Origin: Malaya genurostris | Taxonomy: Eukaryota > Arthropoda > Insecta > Diptera > Culicidae | DNA length: 64,000 nucleotides | Assembly (NCBI RefSeq): GCF_030247185.1 | Contig: NC_080572.1 | Span: forward strand, 33,960,971-34,024,970 | Direction of reading: 5' to 3' | Shown here: positions 21,325 through 31,354 of the stretch, in pieces | Numbering within the stretch: the stretch's first letter is position 1 | Layout of the letters: the number at the start of each line of letters is the position of its first letter | Notes under the pieces: generated by a model | Database searches by the model: none | Seen by the model: the letters and a program-made list of their open reading frames with translations, nothing else | What the model was told of the DNA's origin: nothing | Translations under genes and position numbers: made by a program

Positions 21325-21996
21325 AGGCTGTGAACCATTTTGCGGGTAATTTTAACTTTTGGTTGAAATCTGACACTCGAGCGGTTATTTTGATGTTGTC
21401 AAAAATAACCCTATTCGAGAGCATGGTTATTTTTGACATATCGATGGTTATTTTCCGACACTGAAAAAAATCTTGCAATGAAAATCCTAATATTAATTCT
21501 TTAGTTGAAATTATTTCCAGTGGAAAATAGACCCAAATAACGTCCGTCCAACTTTCAAATGGGCTGCAATTTTAGTTAAATTTAACTACTCGACACAAAA
21601 TAACCACTCAAGCAGAGATGCCAGGTAAAAATTTAAATTATTTGCAGATAGGGTCTGTAGATCTGAAAAAAAATCTGCAGTCAGCAAGTATGTCTTGCTG
21701 ACAGCAATGTCTCTATAAAGTATGCCACGCAAAACTGACTTCGCGAGCAAAAAAAAAAAAGATCGGGAAATTTCAAAAGTCTGTAAATATAGACAAAAGT
21801 CTGCGAGAATTTCAAAAGTCTTCAAAAGTCTGAGAAAATTTCAAAAGTCTGCAAAAGTCTGCACAACAAAAAATGTCTGCAGCATTATACCCCAAATCTG
21901 CAGATTTACAGACAAATCTGCAGACCTGGCATCTCTGCACTCAAGTGTCAGATTTCAACCAAAAGTGAAAATTTTCTGCGAATTGGTTCACAGCCT
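21325..21996. mobile_element. TA-flanked TIR element with long inverted ends, hosting a hAT MITE
   Basis: The left end (AGGCTGTGAACCATTTTGCG...) and the right end, read in reverse (TAGGCTGTGAACCAATTCGC...), share an inverted repeat of about 55 bp that includes TTTTGGTTGAAATCTGACAC. TA abuts each end. It codes for nothing. A 325-bp hAT MITE lies inside it. Its right end directly touches the left end of the next TIR element at 21997. Confidence 0.85.
21613..21937. mobile_element. hAT-type MITE with AAAGTCTGC internal repeats (325 bp)
   Basis: The ends are CAGAGATGCCAGGT and ACCTGGCATCTCTG, a perfect 14-bp TIR, flanked by an exact 8-bp duplication CACTCAAG (21605-21612 and 21938-21945). The interior is rich in AAAGTCTGC/TCTGCAGA words. 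Relics of the same family are at 40846-41107 and 24995-25033. Confidence 0.95.
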
Positions 21997-22934
21997 ACAC
22001 TCAAAATAATAATCATGTTGTAGTTAAGTGAAAAATTATGTGAATATTTTCCACTCTTCCTTTCACGTAGGTTTTAATTAACTGGTATTTGAAAGCTGTT
22101 TAATGCATAATCCAGTAAGAGTGTTATGTGTTTCATAGGTAAAATTTAATGTACTGTGCATATCACATTTACCTATCAGTTCATATCAAATTTAAATACC
22201 AGAGAATTGATATTTTATATATTGGTTGAAGTCAATAGGGAGATATTTCAAATTTTTATATAAATCTATGAAATGAAAAATACTATGAAAAATAAAACAT
22301 TTATTTCAGAAAATTAGCGTGGATTTGCAATGGCTGAAAATAAAAAGCAACTGATAACGTCGTGGGAGCTCGAATCGACAAGCCGCCAGAAATCGTTTTT
22401 GTTGTCACTGCCATCCAACCGAAGCCGAAGTCGCGATCCGAGAACTCCCACAACACAACCGATGCAGGTTAAGGTCGCATTACATGGGTCCGGTGTCTCT
22501 AGCTTCCTACCGATTTTGAACCCGTTTTTCGGTGGAAGAACGGCCTGTTTGATGCATTCGGCAGGAGCGGGCGCACTTTCGGACTCGAGCAGGCACTGGG
22601 TCCAATCGAACAAATGGAAACTTTTATACTTTAATGGTCCGGTCGATGTAGTAAAAAATTGTAACTAAATAACATTTCTTGCAAATAATTACCCTACTTA
22701 CACTTTGAGGGCCACTGTTCGCCATTTTCAAAATCGAGTTTTTCACACCGGAAATTCACGTAGATTATTTGACGTTTGGTAAATTCACGTAAACCCTATG
22801 TGATTACTCTACTCATTTCAGGGGGTGCTCGTATAACATTCTCTTTCGTTACGTAAAATATTCAATTTGACAATTGAAACCATTTTACGTGATTTTTCAA
22901 GTGAATCGAACGTGAATTTTTATTTCAGTGTAAG
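21997..22934. mobile_element. TIR element family 1, copy 2 (uninterrupted)
   Basis: It begins ACACTCAAAATAATAATCA and ends ATTTTTATTTCAGTGTA, which read in reverse (TACACTGAAATAAAAATTCA) is an imperfect TIR of the left end. TA lies at both borders. It is the paralogous empty site for the BEL insertion (near 22235) and for the TTAA MITE (near 22667) that interrupt copy 1. The region 22330-22668 contains an open frame (MAENKKQLITSWELESTS) also partly open in copy 1, but the two frames do not agree along their length, so I do not call a gene. Confidence 0.85.
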
Positions 22935-22968
22935 TAAACTCGATTTGCAGTGTTGTTATTGTTATGCC

Positions 22969-24318
22969 TAGAGTGACTATAATCAGAGTGGCGACAGCTG
23001 TTCGTTTGGAATGACAGCTCCCAGGTCCAAACGAGCAAACGACCTGTCAATTCAATGTAAAGCTAATGAAATGTTTTGAATTGTTGCCAAAATTACGGAT
23101 GAGATGTCGTCACTCTGGTTATAGGCACCGACGACACGACCTGCCACTCGCTTTAAAAACTGTATCGTAAATTTAACTACCCCTCTGTAACTCGTAATGT
23201 CAAAATGAGATCCTACGAAATATATATGGAATTGGCAACCCAGGTTGATAAACTGTTGTTTTTAGAAAACGGTTACCATATCCTTGGTTACGTTTGTTGT
23301 TCAATTGAAAAATGTAAATAGAACAAAACGAACCAATATGTAATAAGTATTTCAGCACGCTTCTATCGTAGGTCGCAAAGGAAGAAGATGCGATTTCAAG
23401 TATAAATGTATTATAGGTATAGTTGAAATGGTTAGCTCATATAACGCCTAACGATTTTTTAGAGTTTTCAAATTTGTGTGCAATTGCTGATCATCCTTAT
23501 TCTACATAAAGACGTATTGGTTTAGGTTTTGCCCTCAAATGTTGATGAGAATTCGGCTAACTTCAATTCAAATGCTTAAGAATCTAAGTGAATGATGAAC
23601 CAGTGGACGGCCTTTAAGATAGTAAAAGCAACAAAAGGAGATAAACAATAAGTTAGTTCGACTAAAACAAAAAAATCTTCTTTTAAAAAAAAGACTAAGA
23701 CCATAAATTCTGCTGAGCATGTTAGAGTATCTCAATTCGTACCACTGGCAAATTCTGATCAAGTATACAACAAACAATGTAAATAAAAAAATGTTGAAGC
23801 CATCCGAAACCAGCCATTGAGATCACTAAACTCGAAGATGATAAATTTGATCAGCATCAAACGGAGAAAACAGATTTGAAAAATGACATGCAAATGCAAC
23901 TATAGGATAAACCAAGACTCTTCGAAAACATATGCTGTTACCCACCTTCTTGTTAAACTCAAATACGTTGGAATTGTTACAAACCTTCCGGTTTCGTTTT
24001 CGCTCGTAAAGAAATATGCTAGAAGCAGAGAATTATAAGTCTGTTGCGAAAAATATCTAAGAAATCCTTCAAACTTCCCAGAAGTAATCTTGAGATATCC
24101 TAATTTAGACGAACTTTTTCAATTTGTTTGTTTATTTATATTGCTGGGGTACCTCGGTAACTATTTATTAGCAACCAAAACAGTGTTGCTTAAGAATTTT
24201 ATTTATATCAATAATAAGGGGTCACTATATTTGTGGTAACTGGTGGTAAATCACTCACGGACACTTTTTATTCTGATTTTTATTCGGAGTGCCTGGTCGT
24301 GTCGTCGTAGGCACTCTA
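22969..24318. mobile_element. TAGAGTG TIR MITE, split by a TIR element with 7-bp TSD
   Basis: The left end is TAGAGTGACTATAATCAGAG at 22969. The sequence runs to TTATAGGCAC at 23128, is interrupted by 1179 bp, and resumes at 24315 with TCTA, the last four bases of the MITE. The segment TAGGCAC is present on both sides as the target duplication of the intruder. Rejoined, the MITE is about 164 bp like the intact copy at 24342-24505. Confidence 0.9.
23129..24307. mobile_element. TIR element with 7-bp target duplication, copy A (superfamily unknown)
   Basis: The ends are inverted repeats CGACGACACGACC plus a partly matched CACTC, flanked by the exact 7-bp duplication TAGGCAC (23122-23128 and 24308-24314). 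About 200 bp at one end and 170 bp at the other match copy B at 50146-51679, which lies in the opposite orientation. Near the left end a short frame (MRSYEIYMELATQVDKLL..., ATG at 23204) agrees at the amino-acid level with copy B, so the family once coded for a protein there. The interiors are unalike. A 7-bp duplication fits few DNA transposon superfamilies (P-like and Dada-like are possibilities from general knowledge). Confidence 0.88.
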
Positions 24319-24341
24319 GTTATGCCAGATGTACGTTCATC

Positions 24342-24505
24342 TAGAGTGACTATAATCAGAGTGGCGACAGCTGTTCGTTTGGAATGACAGCTCCCAGTTC
24401 CAAACGAGCAAACGACCTGTCAATTCAATGTAAAGCTAATGGAATGTTTTGAATTGTTGCCAAAATTACGGATGAAATGTCGTCACTCTGGTTATAGGCA
24501 CTCTA
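24342..24505. mobile_element. TAGAGTG TIR MITE, intact copy (164 bp)
   Basis: It begins TAGAGTGACTATAATCAGAG and ends with the inverted partner CTCTGGTTATAGGCACTCTA. The interior has an inverted word pair (GTTCGTTTGGAA/TTCCAAACGAGC). It lies 23 bp from the split copy at 22969-24318. Confidence 0.9.
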
Positions 24506-25218
24506 CGTTCATCGATTGCATCTTAGCTAAATTCGAGCACTTATTTTGGTTTAATTGCCTACTCAGCAAGCGATTATATTTTGTTGGTCGTTTTGCATTT
24601 GTTGAACGGCATATTGAACGAAATGATCGTTCTCTTCGCAGGAACGATTTGTTGTTGTATTAACGCCTACAAAAATAGTGTGGTAATTGGGTGTTATCTT
24701 CATATAGAATGAAAATTTGTTGTTTTTCTACATGAAGTAGAAGTATTTCTACATGAAGTAGAAGTATTCTAAAAGAAGTGTTAGTTTAAAATAAAATAAG
24801 TAAAAAATCTTCGGAAATTCTCCTGTAAAACTAGTACAACGGGGCTCCAACTCATATTAAAAATGGCTCAGCAATGGACCTCTGTTTGCCGGGTGTGTTG
24901 AATGAAAAATATGCATTCGGTTCAACGGTCTGTTTCAAAATCGTCAAACGAAGTTTTAAGGCACTCTAGATTTTGCATGCGCATGTAAAATTTTGCATAA
25001 TGCAGATAAATCTGTATAAATGGCATCCCTGGGCATGTTCCACCTCCACGTCAAATTGAGAGAGTTGTCCCTGTCAGTAAACAAACGGATTGCGGTTCGG
25101 TTGCCAAAATATATCTACTCATGGATTAGAATAAGATGTCAGAAATCAATAAATCTATTCACGGAAACTATCTTTCGTATTAAGTCCAGCTGCGGTATAG
25201 AAGAGCATCAATTCAGTC
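24506..25218 (+). other. Region upstream of ALG11
   Basis: It holds a tandem pair of the palindromic word TTTCTACATGAAGTAGAAGTA (24725-24770) and a decayed hAT MITE end (ATAAATCTG...TGGCATCCCTGG, 24995-25033). The promoter and 5' UTR of ALG11 should lie here. The open frame 25020-25235 runs into the true first exon in another frame and shows no domain, so I do not call it. Confidence 0.5.
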
Positions 25219-26854
25219 ATGGTTTGTTTATGTAGCTTGTAAGAAGGAAGCTAGATTGACTCCTGCCAGATTAAGACTAGTTTTTATTTCAGGGTTTACG
25301 TGTTGCTATTCATTGGCTCCTTCAGTTTGATTGGATTCCTTACTGTGTTTCTGTTGCTGCGACAGTTAATCAACAGTCAAAAACACAAACGTCGTAATAA
25401 TAAAGACACCGATAGGTATATAGCGCTTCTGCATCCGTATTGCAATGCCGGCGGAGGCGGTGAAAGAGTCCTTTGGTGTGCAGTTCGGGCTTTGCAAAAT
25501 AAGTGAGTTTAAATTGTGTTCGACCTGTAAAATTAGATCATTGTATGCTGTGTGTTTTCTAGATATGATGGGATTAAACTGTTCATCTATACTGGGGACT
25601 TGGAAGTGACCGGCGAGGAAATTCTGAACAAAGCAGAAAGAACTTTCAATCTTCGCCTGGATAGAGGAACTATAAATTTTGTATATTTGAAAAAACGTAA
25701 GTGGGTAGAGGCAAAGCGATATCCGTATTTCACACTACTAGGACAAAGTCTAGGATCGATGATAATGGCATTGGAAGCATTATTGAGTCTTCAGCCAGAC
25801 GTTTTCGTTGATACAATGGGTTATGCATTCACGTATCCTATTTTCGCATACGTAGGGGGATGCAAAATCGGTTGCTACACCCACTATCCAACAATTAGCA
25901 CTGACATGTTGAGACGGGTTCAGAACCAAATGTCCAGTTACAATAATCGTGGATACGTGGCCAAGAATCCGTTTGCTACATGGATTAAGATAGTGTATTA
26001 TCGAATCTTCTCCAAGATCTACGGAATAGTCGGACGTTGTGCGGATACTATAATGGTGAATTCCAGCTGGACAGAGAATCACATTATTTCCCTGTGGGAT
26101 GTTCCATATAAAACACATCGGGTGTATCCACCGTGCGAGGTATCGCATCTGCGAAAGCTTCAATCATTAGCTAGTGCTCATGAAAAAATCATAATTTTGT
26201 CGGTGGGACAGTTCCGACCAGAGAAGGATCATCCGCTTCAGTTGCAAGCGATGTACGAGTTGAGAACCCTTTTGAATAAGGACGAGGCACTCTGGAACCG
26301 GCTTCGTTTGATGATTGTTGGATCATGCAGGGACGAGGAAGATCGCGAGCGGGTGAAGAATATGCAGGACTTTGCTAAACACCTTTCGCTGGAAAACTCC
26401 GTTGAATTTTTAGTAAACGTACCCTACCAGGAGTTGATCCAATGCTATCAGATAGCTACTATTGGGCTGCATGCAATGTGGAATGAGCACTTTGGTATAA
26501 GTGTTGTGGATGGAATGGCAGCAGGTTTGATTATGGTGGCGAACAGGTTAGTTATGGTGAGCCACTGTTCGTTAGTGCTCAACCAACGTTCTCTTTTTGT
26601 GGCTATTTTTCAGATCCGGTGGTCCACTAATGGACATAATTGAAACATCGGAAGGCAGTCAGAATGGTTACTTGGCGATTGATGCGTACGATTACGCTCG
26701 CTGCATTGCAACTATCCTCTACAACAGTCGAGAGCAAAACAGCAGAATTCGAGACGCAGCCCGTGCTTCGGTTGGTCGCTTTTCAGAGAAGGAATTCGAA
26801 AGTGGCTTCCTGCGAGCTATCTCGCCAATAATGGATGACAAAGAGTTCCAATAG
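25219..26854 (+). CDS. ALG11: ALG11, GDP-mannose:Man3GlcNAc2-PP-dolichol alpha-1,2-mannosyltransferase, four exons
   Basis: Exons are 25219-25238, 25293-25502, 25563-26546 and 26614-26854, with introns of 54, 60 and 67 bp, all GT-AG. The product is 484 aa, close to the usual length (about 490). The start MVCLCS is chosen because the short first exon splices in frame to the hydrophobic stretch that forms the N-terminal membrane anchor (about residues 2-30). HPYCNAGGGGERVLW (54-68) is the nucleotide-sugar loop of GT4 enzymes. THYPTIS and VGQFRPEKDH are further family motifs. The enzyme adds the fourth and fifth mannoses on the cytosolic face of the ER. In the EX7E motif, E385 is present but the second acidic residue is D393 (EHFGISVVD) where relatives have Glu. 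Otherwise the gene looks intact. Confidence 0.93.
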
Positions 26855-26915
26855 GACTTGAATGTTCCTACGAAATCTGTTTTGTAGTTTAATGCGAAAA
26901 CTTCGTATATGATAG

Positions 26916-26921
26916 AATAAA
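26916..26921 (+). terminator. Poly(A) signal of ALG11
   Basis: AATAAA lies 62 bp after the ALG11 stop codon (26852-26854), a normal distance for a short mosquito 3' UTR. Confidence 0.7.
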
Positions 26922-27859
26922 TTCATGCTTAGGAACTAATTTTGCCATAAACTTTCTCTAAACAGATTAAAATTGGTTGAATAATAGAATGCCGTTGTCC
27001 ACACGACCAGAACTGTACTTTTTTTTAACCTGCCCGGCTTTAACCTAGTTGCGGTCGTTCGCCGCTGTTAACAAATTAAACCATAGTTGATTGTTCAAAG
27101 TTTACAATGTAACTATCGAAGTTGTAGAATAAACTTTTTTGAAATAGTTATGTGAAGGTTTTTGAACTCTTGTCATGGAGTGGTCACAATTAGTTCTACA
27201 TCGTAGACAGTTTCTGGAAACTTTCCTATGGTAATTGTCACAAAATGAAGGAACAATATCCAATCAAACAAGGTAAACTTTTACGGCAATCATACTACAG
27301 CAAAAATTGGTACAAATGCAATTAGAACTGACTGATGGCAGTTATCGATAGGTACGGCTATTCGCAATGGTCGAATTTGAACGAGCGAGTGTGGAAATGT
27401 AATGCACTGTTCATTTTCTGTGTGTATATGTGCATTTGTATGACCCCGGAGAAAGTTTTACACGTTGCTAATTTTTAGAACCCGTACCTTCTCGAGTGGC
27501 AGTAGGTGGAGGTGGTGTGTCAAATAACTAAATTCAATCACATTGTTTAGGTCAGCACCTGGGCAAACTGCTTCAACGGTGATGAAGTCGATGTTGACTG
27601 GATTGTAAAACTTCAATTTAATTTCAATAGGACCGAAGGAGAGAATTCATTAGAGCAAAGCTAAAACTTAATTCGACTAAAAGTCTATTCGCACTATGCC
27701 GGGACATTTTTTTCTTCATCGACGATTACTGAGCTGCCGGCGTGTGCATGTATAAGAATGCCGGATCCGGCATAAAATCCATTTGGTTGCCACCGATATT
27801 CCTCGCCGAGTTTTTCGCACCGTCGGCACCGTCACCGACTCTGTCAGCTTGGAGCGGAA
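26922..27859. other. Intergenic region downstream of ALG11
   Basis: No gene. It holds one copy of the CCCGG-hairpin motif (GCCCGGCTTTAACC at 27046, with CGCCG on the far side) and otherwise unremarkable sequence. The frames at 27742-27983 overlap the next repeat and are not conserved. Confidence 0.45.
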
Positions 27860-28093
27860 TCAATCTTCAGTTCAGCAACTCCATTGCACGGCATCACATT
27901 CAACATATAATGCCAAGTGTATGAGTGCGCAGTGCTGCTATTTGGGCGTGCACGATTTCTTTCAACTGCTTGTATGTATATAATTCGATGCGGACTCGCT
28001 GAGGGCTGAGGGCGCCATGCTCGCAAAAAGGGTTGTTGCCAATGATTTGATCGGGAAATGTGAGAGCTGGATATCTTGTTAATATGATGTCTT
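27860..28093 (-). repeat. Interspersed repeat, inverted partner of 4512-4748
   Basis: It matches 4512-4748 in reverse complement across most of its length, including CATGCTCGC, CGGGAAATGTGA and ATATCTTGTTAATATGATGTC. The two lie 23 kb apart in opposite orientations. Termini and class are not clear. Confidence 0.6.
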
Positions 28094-28354
28094 TGCCTAA
28101 ATTAGGCTGTTGTACGGACCTCGAAGTGAGGTTGAAAATACTTAGAACTATAGAATACAGGCGCGTATACAAGGAAGGCTTCAACCCCCCCAACAATGTT
28201 TTTTACAAGTGACGTTGTAAAAATGAGAAAACTCCTTAAATCCGACTCACAGTAATCCCCAAGGTAATCCCGGTAAACTGTTTTTACGCAACCGCAAATT
28301 TGGTAAATGCTTATAGTACTCATTTTACTTTAATTCAAAACGGGACGATGTCAA

Positions 28355-28531
28355 CAATGGCGTATCGAGATAATTTGGTGCCCGGGGCAAAATAAAAGAC
28401 TTGCCGCCCCCATCGCCCGCTGAACTCTGACTTGGTCGACAAAAAAAAAGGTCTCAAGGTTTAGTTTGCGCCCCCCTGAAAACGTTGCGCCCGGGGTGAG
28501 TGCCCCCTTTGCCCTCTTAGATACGCCACTG
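28355..28531. mobile_element. hAT-type MITE (177 bp)
   Basis: It begins CAATGGCGTATCGAGA and ends TCTTAGATACGCCACTG, inverted termini with few mismatches, flanked by an exact 8-bp duplication GATGTCAA (28347-28354 and 28532-28539). The interior is rich in GCCCCC/GCCCGGGG words. It has no coding capacity. Confidence 0.92.
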
Positions 28532-28772
28532 GATGTCAATAAGTGTAGTTTTGAAAATGAAACGTGCCAAATGTCAGTTGCTTTCTTTATCATATTTAAA
28601 ATGATTTTTTAAGTTGACCATACTTATCAATCCGTAAATAAGTTTTGTCGTTAACTAACCAGACCAAAAAATTGGAATAATGTTGCTGCCAATCTTGATG
28701 ATATCGTCCTTGGTTTTGAGTCATTAGCCATATTGGAGTTGGAAATTTTTAACAGCCAACATCTCACAACTA

Positions 28773-29199
28773 CCTTACCTTACCTAACAGCTATAGGTCT
28801 GGGGTGTCCTTTGGTGTATCAAGCATACGTCTCCACATAACTCGGTCCATGGCTGCTCGTCGCCAGCCACTCAAGGCACGGATGCTTCTGAGATCACACT
28901 CCACTTGATCGATCCACCTTGCTCGCTGCGCTCCTCTTCTTCTTGTACCAGTCGGATTAGATTCAAGAACCATTTTCACTGGGCTGTCGTCCGACATCCT
29001 TATGACATGCCCAGCCCATCGTAGACGTCCGATTTTAGCTGTCCATATGATAGGTGGTTCTCCTAGCAGCTGTTGCAATTCGTGATTCATACGCCGTCTC
29101 CACGTTCCGTCTTCCATCTGCACTCCGCCATAGATGGTCCTCAGTACCTTTCTTTTGAAAACACTGAGGGCGCGTTGGTTCTCTGCCAACATTGTTCAG
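28773..29199 (-). mobile_element. 5'-truncated non-LTR retrotransposon insertion
   Basis: The insertion is flanked by a 12-bp duplication ATCTCACAACTA (28761-28772 and 29200-29211). On the minus strand it starts inside ORF2 near 29199 and ends in a short tail of GGTAA repeats (TTAGGTAAGGTAAGGTAG). Truncation at the 5' end and a simple-repeat tail are typical of LINE retrotransposition. Confidence 0.93.
28791..29192 (-). pseudogene. C-terminal end of a LINE ORF2 (133 aa fragment)
   Basis: The open frame holds RLRWAGHVIRMSDDSPVK and ARWIDQVECDLRSI, the C-terminal segment after the reverse transcriptase domain in endonuclease-RT elements (RTE-like or a related clade; I cannot decide). It is open to a natural stop but lacks endonuclease and polymerase, so it is a dead fragment of recent origin. 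Confidence 0.8.
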
Positions 29200-29211
29200 A
29201 TCTCACAACTA

Positions 29212-29526
29212 ACAAGACCTGAATTTCGGAAGAGTTTTAAGATCAGATTTGAAAATTTCATTACTTTTGAAGTCAACTCTTATTATACTGTTGACTCCTA
29301 ATCATCAATACTGTCCATACCGTATTACTGTCAGAGTGAATGTGACTAATCTTTGACTCATGAAGTATATTGCATGGTAAATTAAAAATCACCATTCCGT
29401 TCTGTCATGGACCTTAACAGTGAAATTCATGACTTGAATAAATATATGAGGAAAATTATACAACAAAACCAAAATAAATATTTTATTCGACAATATATTT
29501 TCTAAACAATAAAAACAGAAACACAC
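29212..29526. other. AT-rich spacer
   Basis: Nothing recognised between the LINE target duplication and the TTAA MITE. Confidence 0.5.
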
Positions 29527-29530
29527 TTAA

Positions 29531-30274
29531 GGTAGCGCTTCGCCGTGGTCACGGGAGTTCGCTGCCTATCCCGGGGTTTCACGCACTTTACCCAAAATTG
29601 TGAGAAAACGGAGAAGAAAACGGAAATTCCAAGAACATACGATTCTAGATAATTAATTTTTCTATCGATTCGTATATAAATTGTGCCTGATAAACATATT
29701 TATCGAAAGATTTCGTGCGAGTTATAAAAATAAATGAGTTTTTCCTTATTCTTTCGCACGCACACAATGTCAACGCATGCATTGGGGTGTGCAAAATGCT
29801 ACATGCGGTAGACGCTAACAACATTTCTTTTGTTTTCGTTGTCCGTTCTCTCTGCGTAAACGTTGAATATAGATGAGTAGAAAATGTAAGTAAGTGGTAC
29901 TACTTTGTAAAATAATTTCTATTCATGTTTCAGTAGAACCAGAAATCAGTAATGATTTTCATCGCTACTAGCTTTGACGCTTTGTTGAAAACGTAGCACA
30001 TCCCTACATATGCGAGTTGTTTATAGCGAGAAAAGGAAAAAAGAAAACCAAATTTTAACAAAACTCGCACGAAATCTCGCGAAAGAAAAGCTTTCTAACT
30101 GATATTTTTCGCCAAATGCATAGTAAAATCATTTACCTACAATCGTATGTTTTTGATTTTTCGTGAATCGGGTTAGTATTGGAGAAATTTGCAATTTAGA
30201 GTGAAATTTCGGCGACAAAGCAAGAGGAAGCAGTGAGTTGTCTCGCTTCGACTTGACCACGGCGAAGCGCTACC
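29531..30274. mobile_element. TTAA MITE family A, long copy (744 bp)
   Basis: It is bounded by GGTAGCGCTTCGCCGTGGTC and its inverted partner. TTAA precedes it (29527-29530); on the right, TTTTAA follows, so the duplication has two extra T or was altered. The interior holds an inverted pair around GATTTCGTGCGAGTT and AACTCGCACGAAATC and about 375 bp absent from the short copy at 16889-17256. No transposase frame. Confidence 0.9.
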
Positions 30275-30280
30275 TTTTAA

Positions 30281-30915
30281 GGGCTGAGGCCAGTGTGCTT
30301 TAGGGTGGTTTAGAGGGCCATTTTCACGCTTCAAATCTGATTTTCTCAGAAACGGTGACGAGTATCAAAAAGCCCAACTGACAATCTCTTAGAAAATTAG
30401 TTTAGATTATTCTGTGAAAATTTCAGAATGATTCATTAACTTTAGCGGTCGGGAAAGTCTTTTTTCTGAAAGAAGAATTGCATAGCTGAAAACTGAAACT
30501 TTCAACTTGTTCATCGAATATCTCGCCTTCAAAAGCATGGATCAAAAATCTATCCTGACAATGTCTAGATAATTTAATTTAGTTGCGATTAGTGCATAAA
30601 AACATATATGTTGCCGCGATGAAAATGAAGTGTAAGTTATTTTTGTGGAGGTAAGTCGATTTATATGTCGGCGCCATTTTAGTTCCCTGGTAACGTAACG
30701 AAACATGAGAGAGAAATAAAATCGGCTCAAAAAAGCTGCAAAACAAGTGGCAGCTTTCTTGGATTTTATGTGATGTAGTTAAACTTGTAACCGAAAATAT
30801 CAAAACTTTCTTGGCCACATCGAGAGTCATTTTGCACATTTGCGAGAGAGCATGGAGAGAAATGTAATACGCACAGCGAGCCACGTGGTTTTACGCGACC
30901 TACTGGCCTCAGCCC
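30281..30915. mobile_element. TTAA MITE family B (635 bp)
   Basis: The ends are GGGCTGAGGCCAGT and ACTGGCCTCAGCCC, a perfect 14-bp TIR, flanked by TTAA on both sides (30277-30280 and 30916-30919). It is a piggyBac-type duplication with no transposase inside. It abuts family A at 30274, with only six bases between. Confidence 0.93.
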
Positions 30916-30919
30916 TTAA

Positions 30920-31354
30920 GATAATGGATAAGCTTACAATAGAATCTTATTAATTTTATTATTTGAGACTATTTAAATTGCAAGAGAAAGGCATTATCAC
31001 ACGACTAGGTGAATTAAGAAGGGGTTTTCACGATAATTTTCCAACCGGAGGATCTAAACGCGCACGAGACAAAGATCCCCATAATAATAATCCACTGTGG
31101 TTACAAATTTGCTTCTGCTATACTTTCTCAAAGACTTTCATAGTATTCGGAAAACCGTACAAATTGGCGCAAATGTTTATAATAGATGACGAGATTCTTA
31201 ATGGTAATTGTTTTATTGCGAGAAGTAAATGATGTTCCTTACTAGACTGATACCAAAGTTCCATTTATTCCACTCTGTGCTTGGAAAGTCCGACAATATC
31301 CATCTGATATGTTTTCCAAATTTTTTATTTCGATTGTGTTTGCTTTAAACATAC
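30920..31354. other. Spacer with one unexplained open frame
   Basis: A plus-strand frame at 30963-31232 (FKLQEKGIITRLGELRRGF...) has a somewhat protein-like start but no domain I can name, and it drifts into AT-rich translation. I do not call it a gene. Confidence 0.4.

Noticed and set aside
22330..22668. 112-codon frame in TIR family 1 copy 2, with a related frame in copy 1 at 16583-16825
   Set aside because: The two copies are not open in a shared frame along their length, so coding conservation is not supported.
25020..25235. 71-codon frame just upstream of ALG11
   Set aside because: It overlaps the true first exon in another frame and has no domain; probably chance.
30963..31232. Open frame starting FKLQEKGIITRL, faintly like ionotropic receptor C-termini
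   Set aside because: The resemblance is limited to about ten residues; no membrane segment or splice structure supports it.
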